A stretch of 55,261 bases of DNA from Acidobacteriota bacterium (GTDB taxonomy: Bacteria; Acidobacteriota; Terriglobia; Bryobacterales; Bryobacteraceae). The notes beneath the pieces are model-generated. The model worked only from the letters and a program-made list of their open reading frames with translations. It ran no database searches and was not told where the DNA came from. Below, piece by piece: positions 6,558 to 15,689 of this stretch (positions are counted from its first letter, which is position 1; each line of letters opens with the position of its first letter). Location: NCBI GenBank assembly GCA_017304135.1, contig JAFLBB010000030.1:1-55261 (forward strand). The letters are read 5' to 3'. The position numbers and the translations under genes are program-made.

Positions 6558-9338
6558 ATGCGCTCCGCGGCATGCATTCTGTTTGCGATGGCGACCCTGT
6601 GCGCCGCTCCCTCCAAGGAGCTTTGGCAGCCCTACTACGCATTCCCGCGGAGCGGGGCCGGCCACGTTGACCTCTCCAATAACTGGCAGCTCGGCTGGCT
6701 CGATCAACAAGCCGCTGATGCCGCCGGAGTCTCGGCCGTTTCAAAGTGGATCACGGTATCCGAGCCGACATCGGTGCAGATGGCGCTGCACAAAGCAGGC
6801 GAGCTGCCGCACCCGTATCACAACCTCAACTCCGCGAAGTACGCTTGGGTCGACGAGAAGGTCTGGTATTACAAGAAGCGATTTGTAGCGCCTGCGATGC
6901 CGGCGGGCGGCTTCGCGTTTCTCACCTTTGAGGGCCTTGACTACTTCGCGCGCATCTGGCTGAACGGCGCACTGCTCGGCGAGCATGAAGGGATGTTCGG
7001 CGGTCCGGTGGTGGAGGTGGCAAAGCTCGTCAAGCCCGGTGTTGAGAACGAGATCCTGGTGGAGGTTCGCGCCGGCAATTGGGGCAGGAAGGCGAAGTAT
7101 GACCCGCGCAACCCCGGCCGCACGATCAAGCCCTGGGTGATTTCAGGCGGCACGGGCGGCGAGATGTTCTTCTCGGTCGGCATGTGGCAGGGAGCGCGGC
7201 TCGACGTCACCGGCCCGGAGCATCTGGAGCGTCCGTTTCTCACAACCAAGGCCGCCACGGCGGCGCAGGCCACGCTGCATCTGAGCGTGGAGCTATTTCG
7301 CGGCTCGCATTCCCTGGAGTACAAACTCCATGCCACCGGCAATGAACAGATGCGCTATTACCGCGAGTATTGGAAGGACCTCCAGAGCGCGAAGCCGTTC
7401 GAGGTGGATTTCGAGTTGCTCGACCGTGCGACAAGGAAGCCGGAATTCAAGACCACCATCAAGACATCGGCGCTGACCGGCCGGAATTGGGTGGAGCGGG
7501 ATCTTGTGGTTCCGGCGCCCAAGCTGTGGTGGCCGAACGGCCTGGGCAAACCGCATCTCTACCGCGCCCGGCTGACGCTGCGCGAGGGGACCGGCGCGCT
7601 CGATGCGATCGAATTCGACTATGGCATCCGCACACTCAAGCTGGAAATGACGCCCGGCCCGCGCCAGGCTGATCGCTGGTCGGAATGGCAATTCGTCGTC
7701 AACGGCCGCAAGTTCTTCATGAAGGGCGTGAACTGGATGCCGGCCGACATACTGCTGGACGTAAACCGCGACAAGTATCACTGGCTGCTCAGCGCCGCGC
7801 GCAACGCCGGCATACAGATAGTGAGGATCTGGGGCGGAGGCCTCCTGGAGCCGGAGTCGTTTTATTCGGCGGCGAATGAACTCGGCATCCTCGTCTGGCA
7901 GGACTTCCCGATCGGCAACGGCATCAATCCCGACTTACCGCAGCCGGTGTGGGAGGCCCAGGTGATGCAGACCATCTTCCGCCTGCGGAATCACCCTGCC
8001 CTCGCGGTCTATTGCGGCGGCAACGAATTCAATCCTTACGCCGAAGGCAACGCCGCGGCGGTGGGCATCATGGAACGCTCATTCGCCGACTTCGACCCCA
8101 GCCGGCCCTTTCGCCGCACCTCGCCCGACAACGGCAGCATGCACGACTATCCGGACATGGATCCCACCTGGTATGCGCGCAAGTTCCCCTTCCTGCCCTA
8201 CATGAGCGAAACCGGGATGCACAACATCCCCAACGCCGAGACGCTGCGCGAAGTGGTGGATGCGCGGGAACTCACCAAGCCCCTCTCGCGCATGTTCGAC
8301 AAGGACTTCGCCGACCGCTTCCCGGACTTCCGCCATCATTTCGTCGAGTATGCACCGAGCCGCGTGCCGCGCATGTTGAGCCGCGCCAGCCACATCGAGG
8401 ATACGGCCGAGCCGTCGCTGGAGGTTCTTTCGGAAGCCACGCAGATCGGCGCGGGCGAGTTCTATCAGGTTCTCTCCGACCTGCTGCAGGCAAACTATCC
8501 CACCACCGCGGGCCTGATGCCGTGGGTGTTCAAACGCCCCTGGCCCGTTGTGGCCATCCAACTGGTGGACGGCTTCGGCCACCCCACCGCGCCTTACTAT
8601 TTCCTGAAGCGCACCTACGAGCCTGTCCACGTGCTGGCGAAGCTGGAACATCTTCTGCTCGCGCCAGGCGAGAGCATTCCCATCCACGCGGCGGTGACCA
8701 ACTCAGAGGCGACGGGACGCGCAGGGCTTACCGTCACCGCGCGCATCCTCGACGAACGCTTCACGGAGCTTTGGAAGCGAACCGCGCCGGTGGTGGTGAA
8801 GCCGGGCCCATCGGTGGCCACGGCGTCGCTTGGTTCCTTCTCCCTTCCGGCAAAGGGCGACTGCTACATCTTTTTGCTGATGGAACTCCGTGATGCCGCC
8901 GGCGCTCTGGTGTCCCGATCGGTGTACCACCCGAGAATCCTCAACATGCTTTCCGACGCGAAGGTGCTGGCCGAATTCCGGCAAGCCCCCAAAGAGTGGC
9001 CGTCGCTCGACAAGGGGCCCTGGCTTAAGCCGGCGGTCGCCGCCAACGCCACTTCGCTGGCGCTGGAGATGGTTCACAAGAGGCCCGCCGCTCAAGGCCG
9101 GACCGAAATTCAGGTGCGCATCCGGAACACGGGCAAGCACCCGGCCTTTCCCGTGAAGGTCGACATCACGGGGGCGAAGCGCTCCTTCTTTGCTTCCGAC
9201 AACTACTTCTGGCTGGCCCCTGGCGAGTCGAAGATTGTGACGGCGGAGGTTCTCTGGCGCGACGCCGGGGCCGCTACGGTGGCGGTGGCCGCGTCGGCGT
9301 GGAATGCGGCGGATCTCTCCACTTCGTTGAGCAGGTAG
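6558..9338 (+). CDS. GH2 beta-mannosidase / exo-beta-glucosaminidase-like enzyme
   Basis: 926 residues from the ATG at 6558, just after the RraA stop; the open frame extends upstream but only inside that gene. The N-terminus MRSAACILFAMATLCAAPS is a short Sec signal. The jelly-roll domain comes first (WYYKKRF, FEGLDYFARIWLNG), then Ig-like repeats with KLWWPNGLGKPHLY, then the GH2 barrel: GVNWMPAD, RIWGGGL, acid/base Glu490 in CGGNEFNP and probable nucleophile Glu551 in YMSETGMHN. Two more beta domains follow. The arrangement matches beta-mannosidase and CsxA-type exo-glucosaminidases; the sugar specificity cannot be told by eye. Last gene of the left cluster. Confidence 0.86.
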   Translation: MRSAACILFAMATLCAAPSKELWQPYYAFPRSGAGHVDLSNNWQLGWLDQQAADAAGVSAVSKWITVSEPTSVQMALHKAGELPHPYHNLNSAKYAWVDEKVWYYKKRFVAPAMPAGGFAFLTFEGLDYFARIWLNGALLGEHEGMFGGPVVEVAKLVKPGVENEILVEVRAGNWGRKAKYDPRNPGRTIKPWVISGGTGGEMFFSVGMWQGARLDVTGPEHLERPFLTTKAATAAQATLHLSVELFRGSHSLEYKLHATGNEQMRYYREYWKDLQSAKPFEVDFELLDRATRKPEFKTTIKTSALTGRNWVERDLVVPAPKLWWPNGLGKPHLYRARLTLREGTGALDAIEFDYGIRTLKLEMTPGPRQADRWSEWQFVVNGRKFFMKGVNWMPADILLDVNRDKYHWLLSAARNAGIQIVRIWGGGLLEPESFYSAANELGILVWQDFPIGNGINPDLPQPVWEAQVMQTIFRLRNHPALAVYCGGNEFNPYAEGNAAAVGIMERSFADFDPSRPFRRTSPDNGSMHDYPDMDPTWYARKFPFLPYMSETGMHNIPNAETLREVVDARELTKPLSRMFDKDFADRFPDFRHHFVEYAPSRVPRMLSRASHIEDTAEPSLEVLSEATQIGAGEFYQVLSDLLQANYPTTAGLMPWVFKRPWPVVAIQLVDGFGHPTAPYYFLKRTYEPVHVLAKLEHLLLAPGESIPIHAAVTNSEATGRAGLTVTARILDERFTELWKRTAPVVVKPGPSVATASLGSFSLPAKGDCYIFLLMELRDAAGALVSRSVYHPRILNMLSDAKVLAEFRQAPKEWPSLDKGPWLKPAVAANATSLALEMVHKRPAAQGRTEIQVRIRNTGKHPAFPVKVDITGAKRSFFASDNYFWLAPGESKIVTAEVLWRDAGAATVAVAASAWNAADLSTSLSR

Positions 9339-9415
9339 CGCGTGCGCGCGGGCACTTGCAGCCACGCTGGAACTCGTGATCACCGGCGTATTGTCACAGC
9401 ACGGCGGCTGCCAGG

Positions 9416-10267
9416 TTACCGGGCGGGCATGGAGGGAGCGGCGGCCGGAACCCCGCCGCGCTTCACCGCGACTCTCTCCTCGCTCACCTCCGGCGCGGGC
9501 AGCCGCACGCCCTTCCGCCACCATGTCGTCACGCGGAACACTAACTCACGCCCGCCCGTGGCGCGCGTCTTGGCCACATCCAGTCGCGTGTCGAAGTGCT
9601 GATGATTGAATCCGCTACGTGCGCTTGCAAATCGTGTTTCTACTTCACCCAGCAACTGCAGATGACCACCAGATACACTGAAAACACAAAGATACGAATA
9701 CGACAGGAGATTACCGCCTCCATCCACCTCGACTAGCAACTCCGGCTCGTCATCGCCAGTAAGATCCAGGAACCGCGCCGACTTCACCGATGCCCTTCCA
9801 CCGCCCACCATTTCCGTCTCAGCTCGCCATCGCCCATCGCGCCACTCGAGCAACGAAACCCGCGCCGCATACCAGCACTGCTCGCAGTGCGTCACACCCA
9901 GAAACGTGTAGGTGAATAATCCCACGTACACCGGACGCCGCTCCCGTCCGCTCGCCCCCACGATAAACTGCGCCTTAACCAGCCTGCGCCGCGACTCCGG
10001 TTCCTCGCCCGTCACGCTGATCGAAAAGCCCTCTTCCCGGTCCTCGGCCTTCCCGATCACCTCAAAGTAATATGCTGGCTTGCGAAACAGCGCCGGGTCT
10101 GGGTAATTGCCATACACCTGCTCCCACACCTCCCTCGTCGACTCCCGCACCACCGCCCCCGGAAACGACACCCGCACCGCCTCCCGCACCCAAATTGGAT
10201 CATCCACCGTCCCCGCCGCCGCCACGCCCGCCAGTAACACACTTACGGCCCACATACTCCGATACAT
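9416..10267 (-). CDS. Secreted protein of unknown function
   Basis: 283 residues, not recognised. The first ~20 residues (MYRSMWAVSVLLAGVAAAGT) form a signal peptide. The body is mostly beta; residues in DLTGDDEPELLVEVDGG look like an FG-GAP/calcium-loop strand, as in integrin-like repeats, and THCEQCWYAARV carries a CxxC. It is convergent with the GH2 gene and divergent from the ABC gene. TAAGAT lies 9 nt before the ATG on the coding strand. The 77 bases between it and the GH2 gene hold nothing I can name. Confidence 0.6.
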   Translation of the reverse strand: MYRSMWAVSVLLAGVAAAGTVDDPIWVREAVRVSFPGAVVRESTREVWEQVYGNYPDPALFRKPAYYFEVIGKAEDREEGFSISVTGEEPESRRRLVKAQFIVGASGRERRPVYVGLFTYTFLGVTHCEQCWYAARVSLLEWRDGRWRAETEMVGGGRASVKSARFLDLTGDDEPELLVEVDGGGNLLSYSYLCVFSVSGGHLQLLGEVETRFASARSGFNHQHFDTRLDVAKTRATGGRELVFRVTTWWRKGVRLPAPEVSEERVAVKRGGVPAAAPSMPAR

Positions 10268-10276
10268 ACTCGTCCC

Positions 10277-10282
10277 ATCTTA
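10277..10282 (-). promoter_or_regulatory. Putative -10 element for the secreted-protein gene
   Basis: TAAGAT on the minus strand, 9 nt before the ATG at 10267. No convincing -35 hexamer is present. The spacing implies a transcript starting close to the start codon. Confidence 0.4.
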
Positions 10283-10353
10283 CTCTTACCCGCCCCAGGG
10301 CGCCAGGGCCGCGGCTGCCCCGCGGTGAGCGGCCGATGAGGCCCACCGAGTGC

Positions 10354-10359
10354 TACAGT
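10354..10359 (+). promoter_or_regulatory. Putative -10 element for the ABC exporter operon
   Basis: TACAGT ends 6 nt before the ATG at 10366, with no Shine-Dalgarno sequence between. This matches the leaderless pattern seen at several other genes here. Confidence 0.45.
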
Positions 10360-10365
10360 ACCCTC

Positions 10366-11031
10366 ATGCTCGCCCTTTGCGGCATCTCCAAGGAATACCC
10401 GTCCCCGGCCGGACCTCTCCGCGTCCTCAATGCCCTCTCGCTCGACCTCCCCCCTGGCTCCACCGCCTCCATCATGGGCCCGTCCGGCTGCGGCAAATCC
10501 ACCCTCCTCTCCATCCTCGGCGGCCTCGAAGCCCCCACCTCCGGCGACTACACGCTGCGCGGCGCCAACCCCTACACGCTCTCCCTCGACGCCCTGGCCC
10601 GCTTCCGCAACTCCTCCATCGGCTTCGTCTTCCAGGACCACTGCCTGCTGCCCCAACTCACCGTCCTCGAAAACGTCCTCGTCCCCACACTGGCCTCACC
10701 AGCCACGCCCGGCGCCGACGAGCGCGCCCGCCACCTCCTCCACCAGGTCGGCCTGCGCGCCCGCCTTGACCACTTCCCGGCCCAGCTTTCCGGCGGCGAG
10801 AAGCAGCGCGCCGCCATCGCCCGCGCCCTCATTCTCGACCCGCCTCTTGTTCTCTGCGATGAACCCACCGGAAACCTCGACCACGCCTCCGCCGTCTCCG
10901 TGGCTGACCTCCTCCTCTCGCTGGCCGCCTCCGGCGAACGCATCGTGATCGCCGTCACCCATTCGGTCGAACTGGCCGGGCGCTTCCACCGCCACTTCAC
11001 CCTTCACGACGGCGCGCTCCAGGCCGCTTGA
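10366..11031 (+). CDS. ABC transporter ATP-binding protein, LolD/MacB type
   Basis: 221 residues from the ATG at 10366, which directly follows a TACAGT box. It has Walker A GPSGCGKST (~38-46), Q-loop FVFQDH, signature LSGGEKQR, Walker B LVLCDEPTG and the switch His in VTHS. The size and the absence of a membrane domain fit the LolD/MacB/FtsE class, which powers mechanotransmission or lipoprotein release rather than bulk transport. The large FtsX-type permease starts 7 nt after its stop, so the two form one complex at the inner membrane. Substrate unknown. Confidence 0.9.
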   Translation: MLALCGISKEYPSPAGPLRVLNALSLDLPPGSTASIMGPSGCGKSTLLSILGGLEAPTSGDYTLRGANPYTLSLDALARFRNSSIGFVFQDHCLLPQLTVLENVLVPTLASPATPGADERARHLLHQVGLRARLDHFPAQLSGGEKQRAAIARALILDPPLVLCDEPTGNLDHASAVSVADLLLSLAASGERIVIAVTHSVELAGRFHRHFTLHDGALQAA

Positions 11032-11038
11032 CGCCGCC

Positions 11039-14000
11039 ATGCCGACCTCCCCCGCCACGCTACTTCGCCGCTCGCTGGCCCACTATTGGCGCACCTCCTC
11101 GGCCGTCGTGGCAGGGGTCCTCATCGCCGTTGCGGTCCTAGGCGGCGCGCTGCTCACCGGCTCCAGCGTCCGCGCCAGCCTCCGCCGCATTGCGCTCGAA
11201 CGCCTCGGCAACACCCACACCATCCTCTCCGCCTCCACGCTGTTCCGCGAACAGCTCGCCGCCTCTATCCGCGGCTCCGCTCCGCTGCTCTCCTTCGAAG
11301 GCCTCCTCACCCATCCCACTTCCCGCCGCCGCGCCGGACAGATTCTCGTCTATGGCGTCGACGAGCGCTTCTGGCAGTTCCACAACCTCCCTGCCCCCGC
11401 CATGGGCGAGCGCTCCGCTTACCTCAGCCCCGCGCTCGCCGCCGAGCTCGCCCCTGCCAAGTCCGACACCCTCCTGCTGCGCTTGGAAAAGCCCGGCGAC
11501 ATCCCCGCCGAGTCCATCCACGGCCGCAAGGACGAAGCCGCCGCCATTAGGCTCCGCTTTGAAGGCGCCCTCGACGCCGGCCACCTCGGCGAGTTCTCCC
11601 TGCGCCCCTCCCAAGGCGCCATCCGCGCCATCTTCGTGCCGCTCGGCCGCCTCCAAGCTGACCTCGATGCCGCCGGCCGCATCAACCTGCTGCTCACCGC
11701 GGAAAGCACCGACGCCGACGCCGCGCTACGCCGCCACTTCACCCTCAACGACCTCGGCATCCGCACCAAGCCCGCCGGGGACGCCCTCCACCTGGACACC
11801 CTCAGCGGTGTCCTCTCACCCGCCCTCGTCGAGGCCGCCACCCACATTGCCCGTGATGCTGGCTTCACCGTCACCCCCGTCCTCACCTACCTCGCCAACA
11901 CCATCCGCGCCAACGGCCGCACGGTGCCTTACTCCCTCGTCGCCGCGCTTCCGCTCCACCAGATCACACCCGCCGCCACCGCCCCCAACGCCCCCATGAG
12001 CCCCATCGTCCTCAACGACTGGGCCGCCCGCGACCTCAACGCCAAACCCGGCGACACCGTCTCGCTCGACTACTACGTGTGGAAGGACGACGGCCGGCTC
12101 ATCACCGAATCGGCCGATTTCCAACTCGCCGCCATCGTGCCCATCAACGGCCTCGCCGCCGACCGCGCCCTCGCCCCCGAATACCCCGGCATCACCAACG
12201 CCGACACCATCGGCGATTGGGACCCGCCCTTCCCCATGAACCTTTCCCTCGTCCGCCCCCGCGACGAGGACTTCTGGGACCGCTACCGCACCACCTCCAA
12301 GGCCTTCCTCCCACTTGCCGAAGGGCAGCGCCTCTGGTCCACCCGCTGGGGCAACACCTCCGCCCTCCGCCTCTCCGCGGGCGACGTCTCCCACGAGGAG
12401 TTCCTCACGCGCCTGCGCAACTCGCTCGACCCCACGCGCTACGGCATCACCGTCACGCCCATCCGCGAGCAGTCGCTCTCGGCCTCGCGCGGGGCCACCG
12501 ACTTCGGCGAATACTTCCTCTACTTCTCCTTCTTCCTCGTCGTCTCCGCGCTGCTGCTGGCCGGGCTCTTCTTCCGCCTCGGCGTGGAACAGCGCGCCCG
12601 CGAATTGGGCTTGCTGGAGGCCGTGGGCTTCACGCGGCCGCACGCCGCTCGGCCCTTCTTCCTGGAAGGCCTCCTGCTTGCCGCCGCCGGTTCCGCGCTC
12701 GGCCTCGTGGCCGGGCTCGGCTACGCCGCGCTGATCCTGCACGGCCTGAACACCTGGTGGTCAGGCGCTGTCGGCACGAACAACCTGCGGCTTGCCATCG
12801 AACCCACGCCGCTGGCAGCCGCCCTCGTCTTCGGACTCCTTACGGGCGCCGCCGTCACCGCCCTCACCCTGCGCCGCCTGTTGCGCGAAACACCGCGCGC
12901 CCTGCTGCTGGGCGGTTGGGAACTGCCGGCCGCGAAGGGGCGCTCGCGGGCCCGCCTCTACGCCATCGTCTTCTTCCTCCTCTCGCTCGCCCTGGCCGCC
13001 GCTGGAGCGCGCGCCGCCATTCCCGCCGTGGCCGCCTTCTTCGGCTCCGGCTTCTGCCTGCTCATCGCCGCGCTCACCTTCCTGCGCGCACGCCTCGCCC
13101 CCGGGGCCTCTTCATCGATCGCCTCACCGCGCGCCTCACTTTGGACGCTCGCCTTCCGCAACCTCTCTATCCGTCCCGGCCGCACCCTGCTTGTCGCTTC
13201 GTTGATCGCCTCGGCCACCTTCCTCGTCATCTCCGTGGAGAGCTTCCGCCGCGAAGGCGCTTCCTCCACCGCGCGCACCTCCGGCACCGGCGGCTACCGC
13301 CTCATCGCCGAAAGCGTCCGCCCCATCTATTACAACCTCAACGACACCGCCGGTCGCGAAGCCCTCAACCTGATCGATCTCAACGAGGCCAACTTCGCCA
13401 GCTTCCGCCTCAAGCCCGGCGACGACGCCAGTTGTCTCAACCTCTACGAGCCGCGCAACCCGCGCATTCTCGGCGCGCCCTCTGACTTTCTCTCGCAGGG
13501 GCGCTTTGCCTTTGCCACCTCGCTCGCCCTCACCCCCGAGGACAAGGCCAATCCGTGGCGGCTGCTCGAACGACAGGCGCTCGACACCTCCATCATCCCC
13601 GCCGCCGCCGACGCCAACTCGCTGCAGTACGTGCTGCATAAGAAAGTGGGCGACATCCTCGAAGTCCCCGGCACGCGCGGTGAACCGGTGCGCGTACAGA
13701 TTGTCGCCGCGCTGGCCGACTCGCTCTTCCAGGGCGAGCTCATCATCTCCGAGTCGAACTTCCGCCGCGCCTTCCCCGACGTGCAGGGCTACCGCGTCTT
13801 CCTCATCGACACACCGGCCGCGAGCGCCGCCAACACCAGCGCCACGCTCGAAGACGCGCTCTCGGATTCCGGCTTTGACGCACAGGGCGCGGGTGACAAA
13901 CTGGCCGCCTTCCACCGCGTTGAGAACACCTACCTGGCCACCTTCCAGGCCCTCGGCGCGCTCGGCCTGCTGCTCGGCACGCTCGGCCTGGCGACGGTGC

Positions 14001-14308
14001 TCATGCGCAACATTCTGGAGCGCCGCCGTGAGTTCGCCCTGCTTGCCGCCGTTGGTTTCCCGCCCGCGCGGCTGCGATCGCTCGTCTGGCGCGAAAGCCT
14101 GCTCATGCTCGCCGCCGGCCAGTTCACCGGCATCCTCGCCGCCGCCCTCGCCATCGCCCCCGTGGCCGCCGAACGCGGCTTCACCGGCTCACTCATTTCG
14201 ATGTCGGCGATGATGGCCGCCATCTTCCTCACCGGCGCGCTGGCCTGCCGCCTCGCCGCCGCCTACGTCGCCCGGTTGCCGCTTACCGAAGCGTTGCGGG
14301 CGGAGTAG
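11039..14308 (+). CDS. ABC transporter permease, FtsX/MacB family, double-domain
   Basis: 1089 residues. The first membrane segment is at ~20-42 (VVAGVLIAVAVLGGALL), followed by a ~450-residue extracytoplasmic region. An FtsX-like membrane block lies near 490-620 (YFLYFSFFLVVSALLLAGLFF; RARELGLLEAVGF), further helices near 640-680, a second periplasmic region, and a second FtsX block at ~960-1085 (RREFALLAAVGFPPARL). The duplicated FtsX layout resembles the large acidobacterial permeases that pair with LolD-like ATPases. Its partner is the preceding gene. Likely roles are lipoprotein or lipid handling, or export of a small product; not decidable here. Confidence 0.85.
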   Translation: MPTSPATLLRRSLAHYWRTSSAVVAGVLIAVAVLGGALLTGSSVRASLRRIALERLGNTHTILSASTLFREQLAASIRGSAPLLSFEGLLTHPTSRRRAGQILVYGVDERFWQFHNLPAPAMGERSAYLSPALAAELAPAKSDTLLLRLEKPGDIPAESIHGRKDEAAAIRLRFEGALDAGHLGEFSLRPSQGAIRAIFVPLGRLQADLDAAGRINLLLTAESTDADAALRRHFTLNDLGIRTKPAGDALHLDTLSGVLSPALVEAATHIARDAGFTVTPVLTYLANTIRANGRTVPYSLVAALPLHQITPAATAPNAPMSPIVLNDWAARDLNAKPGDTVSLDYYVWKDDGRLITESADFQLAAIVPINGLAADRALAPEYPGITNADTIGDWDPPFPMNLSLVRPRDEDFWDRYRTTSKAFLPLAEGQRLWSTRWGNTSALRLSAGDVSHEEFLTRLRNSLDPTRYGITVTPIREQSLSASRGATDFGEYFLYFSFFLVVSALLLAGLFFRLGVEQRARELGLLEAVGFTRPHAARPFFLEGLLLAAAGSALGLVAGLGYAALILHGLNTWWSGAVGTNNLRLAIEPTPLAAALVFGLLTGAAVTALTLRRLLRETPRALLLGGWELPAAKGRSRARLYAIVFFLLSLALAAAGARAAIPAVAAFFGSGFCLLIAALTFLRARLAPGASSSIASPRASLWTLAFRNLSIRPGRTLLVASLIASATFLVISVESFRREGASSTARTSGTGGYRLIAESVRPIYYNLNDTAGREALNLIDLNEANFASFRLKPGDDASCLNLYEPRNPRILGAPSDFLSQGRFAFATSLALTPEDKANPWRLLERQALDTSIIPAAADANSLQYVLHKKVGDILEVPGTRGEPVRVQIVAALADSLFQGELIISESNFRRAFPDVQGYRVFLIDTPAASAANTSATLEDALSDSGFDAQGAGDKLAAFHRVENTYLATFQALGALGLLLGTLGLATVLMRNILERRREFALLAAVGFPPARLRSLVWRESLLMLAAGQFTGILAAALAIAPVAAERGFTGSLISMSAMMAAIFLTGALACRLAAAYVARLPLTEALRAE

Positions 14309-14375
14309 TCTCGCTCGCGCCCTGGGGCACGGCAGCAGTTGGATTTTGCCGGTAAACTGAATGCCGGACAACACT

Positions 14376-15629
14376 ATGTGGACTCGGCGGCAAATGCTCG
14401 GCGGCATGCTCGGCACGGCGACCGTAGCCGGCGCTCTGCGCGCGGCTGGCGGGACAATCCCCGACTTGAAGATTACGGCGGTGAAGATCCACCGCGTCTT
14501 GCAGACGCTGGCCGAACCGATGGGCTACTGCTGTGCTCCCGGCGGCATGATCGGGATGCAGACCACCAGCGCCGCGGTGATCGAGGTGGTCACTGACGCC
14601 GGACTCACCGGTTGGGGCGATGGCGGATGGGGCGGCGAACCGCTGCGCCGCAACCGCGGCCTGGTCATCGGCCGCTCGCCCTTCGAAGCCGAAGCCATCT
14701 TCGACGAGATCACCGAACTCGGCGGCGATGGCTACCAGGCGCGCCTGCCGCGCAACGCTCCCTCGCCGGGCGGCCTCGATTGCGCGCTCTGGGATCTGAT
14801 GGGCAAGGCCCTCGGCAAGCCCGTGTGCGCCCTGCTCGGCAAGCAATACCGCAAGCGCGTGATGCCCTATGCCTCCATCGGCTACCGCAAAAACTGGAAG
14901 GACCTGGAGGCGGGCTTCGCCGAAGAGCTTCGCCATTGGACCAAAGATATCGGCTTCCGCGCGGCCAAGGTGAAGACCGGCTACGATCCGGTAACCGACT
15001 ACCGCGTGCTCAAGGCCGTGCGCGCCGCCATTGGCGATGAGATCCACCTGGGCATCGATTCGGGAACGCCCGGAGCCTATGACGACGGGACCGCCGTGAG
15101 CCTTGGCCGCCGGCTGGAGGAGTTGAATCTGGAGTTCTGGGAAGAGCCCATCAACAAGTACGATCTGGAAGGCTACGCGCGCCTGAAGCAGGTGTTGAAG
15201 ATCCCGTTGGCGTCAGGCGAATCGCTGCCCATCGATTGGGTGATTGAGAACTACATCCAGAAACACCTCGTGGACATGGTGCAGCCCGACATCAGCGAGG
15301 CCGGGTTCACGGGCGGCAAGCGCGTCACCTACGCCTCGTGGCTGAACCGCGTGCGGCTGGTTCCGCATAGTTGGGGAACGCCGCTACGCATCGCCGCGGA
15401 GATGCACTGGGTGGCTTCGATCCCTGACCTGTCGAGAGCCTGGAATCCGCCCCCGCCGTTGTTCGAACTGCACATTCCCGCCGAGAGCCCGGCTTGGGGG
15501 CTCACCACGCGGCGCATCGAGGTGGACCGTGCCGACGGCATGATCGCCGTACCGGCTGGTCCGGGGCTGGGCTACGAGGTCAACCGCGACGAGCTGGCCA
15601 AGTACCGGCAGTCGATCATCGAGATCTGA
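14376..15629 (+). CDS. Enolase-superfamily (mandelate racemase-like) protein with Tat leader
   Basis: The ATG at 14376 is preferred over 14361; it gives 417 residues and begins with MWTRRQMLGGMLGT, a twin-arginine leader. Active-site elements in order: KVKTG (K-x-K), GIDSG (Asp ligand), WEEP, ASGES (Glu ligands), VQPDISEAG and the catalytic His in PHSWGTP. This is the mandelate racemase / aldonate dehydratase layout. The leader suggests folding in the cytoplasm with its metal and export to the periplasm, which is unusual for the superfamily. TAAACT at 14353-14358 may be its -10 box. The 51-bp gap to the permease makes it a separate unit. Substrate unknown. Confidence 0.82.
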   Translation: MWTRRQMLGGMLGTATVAGALRAAGGTIPDLKITAVKIHRVLQTLAEPMGYCCAPGGMIGMQTTSAAVIEVVTDAGLTGWGDGGWGGEPLRRNRGLVIGRSPFEAEAIFDEITELGGDGYQARLPRNAPSPGGLDCALWDLMGKALGKPVCALLGKQYRKRVMPYASIGYRKNWKDLEAGFAEELRHWTKDIGFRAAKVKTGYDPVTDYRVLKAVRAAIGDEIHLGIDSGTPGAYDDGTAVSLGRRLEELNLEFWEEPINKYDLEGYARLKQVLKIPLASGESLPIDWVIENYIQKHLVDMVQPDISEAGFTGGKRVTYASWLNRVRLVPHSWGTPLRIAAEMHWVASIPDLSRAWNPPPPLFELHIPAESPAWGLTTRRIEVDRADGMIAVPAGPGLGYEVNRDELAKYRQSIIEI

Positions 15630-15689
15630 CAGCGGGCCGCGCTGTCCCGCCTCCGCCGCCCGCGCCGAATCCGTTCGACAATACAGACA

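Noticed and set aside
12079..13485. 468-codon open frame on the plus strand
   Set aside because: It lies inside the permease gene in another frame and is mostly Arg/Pro/His, as expected from C-rich wobble bases.
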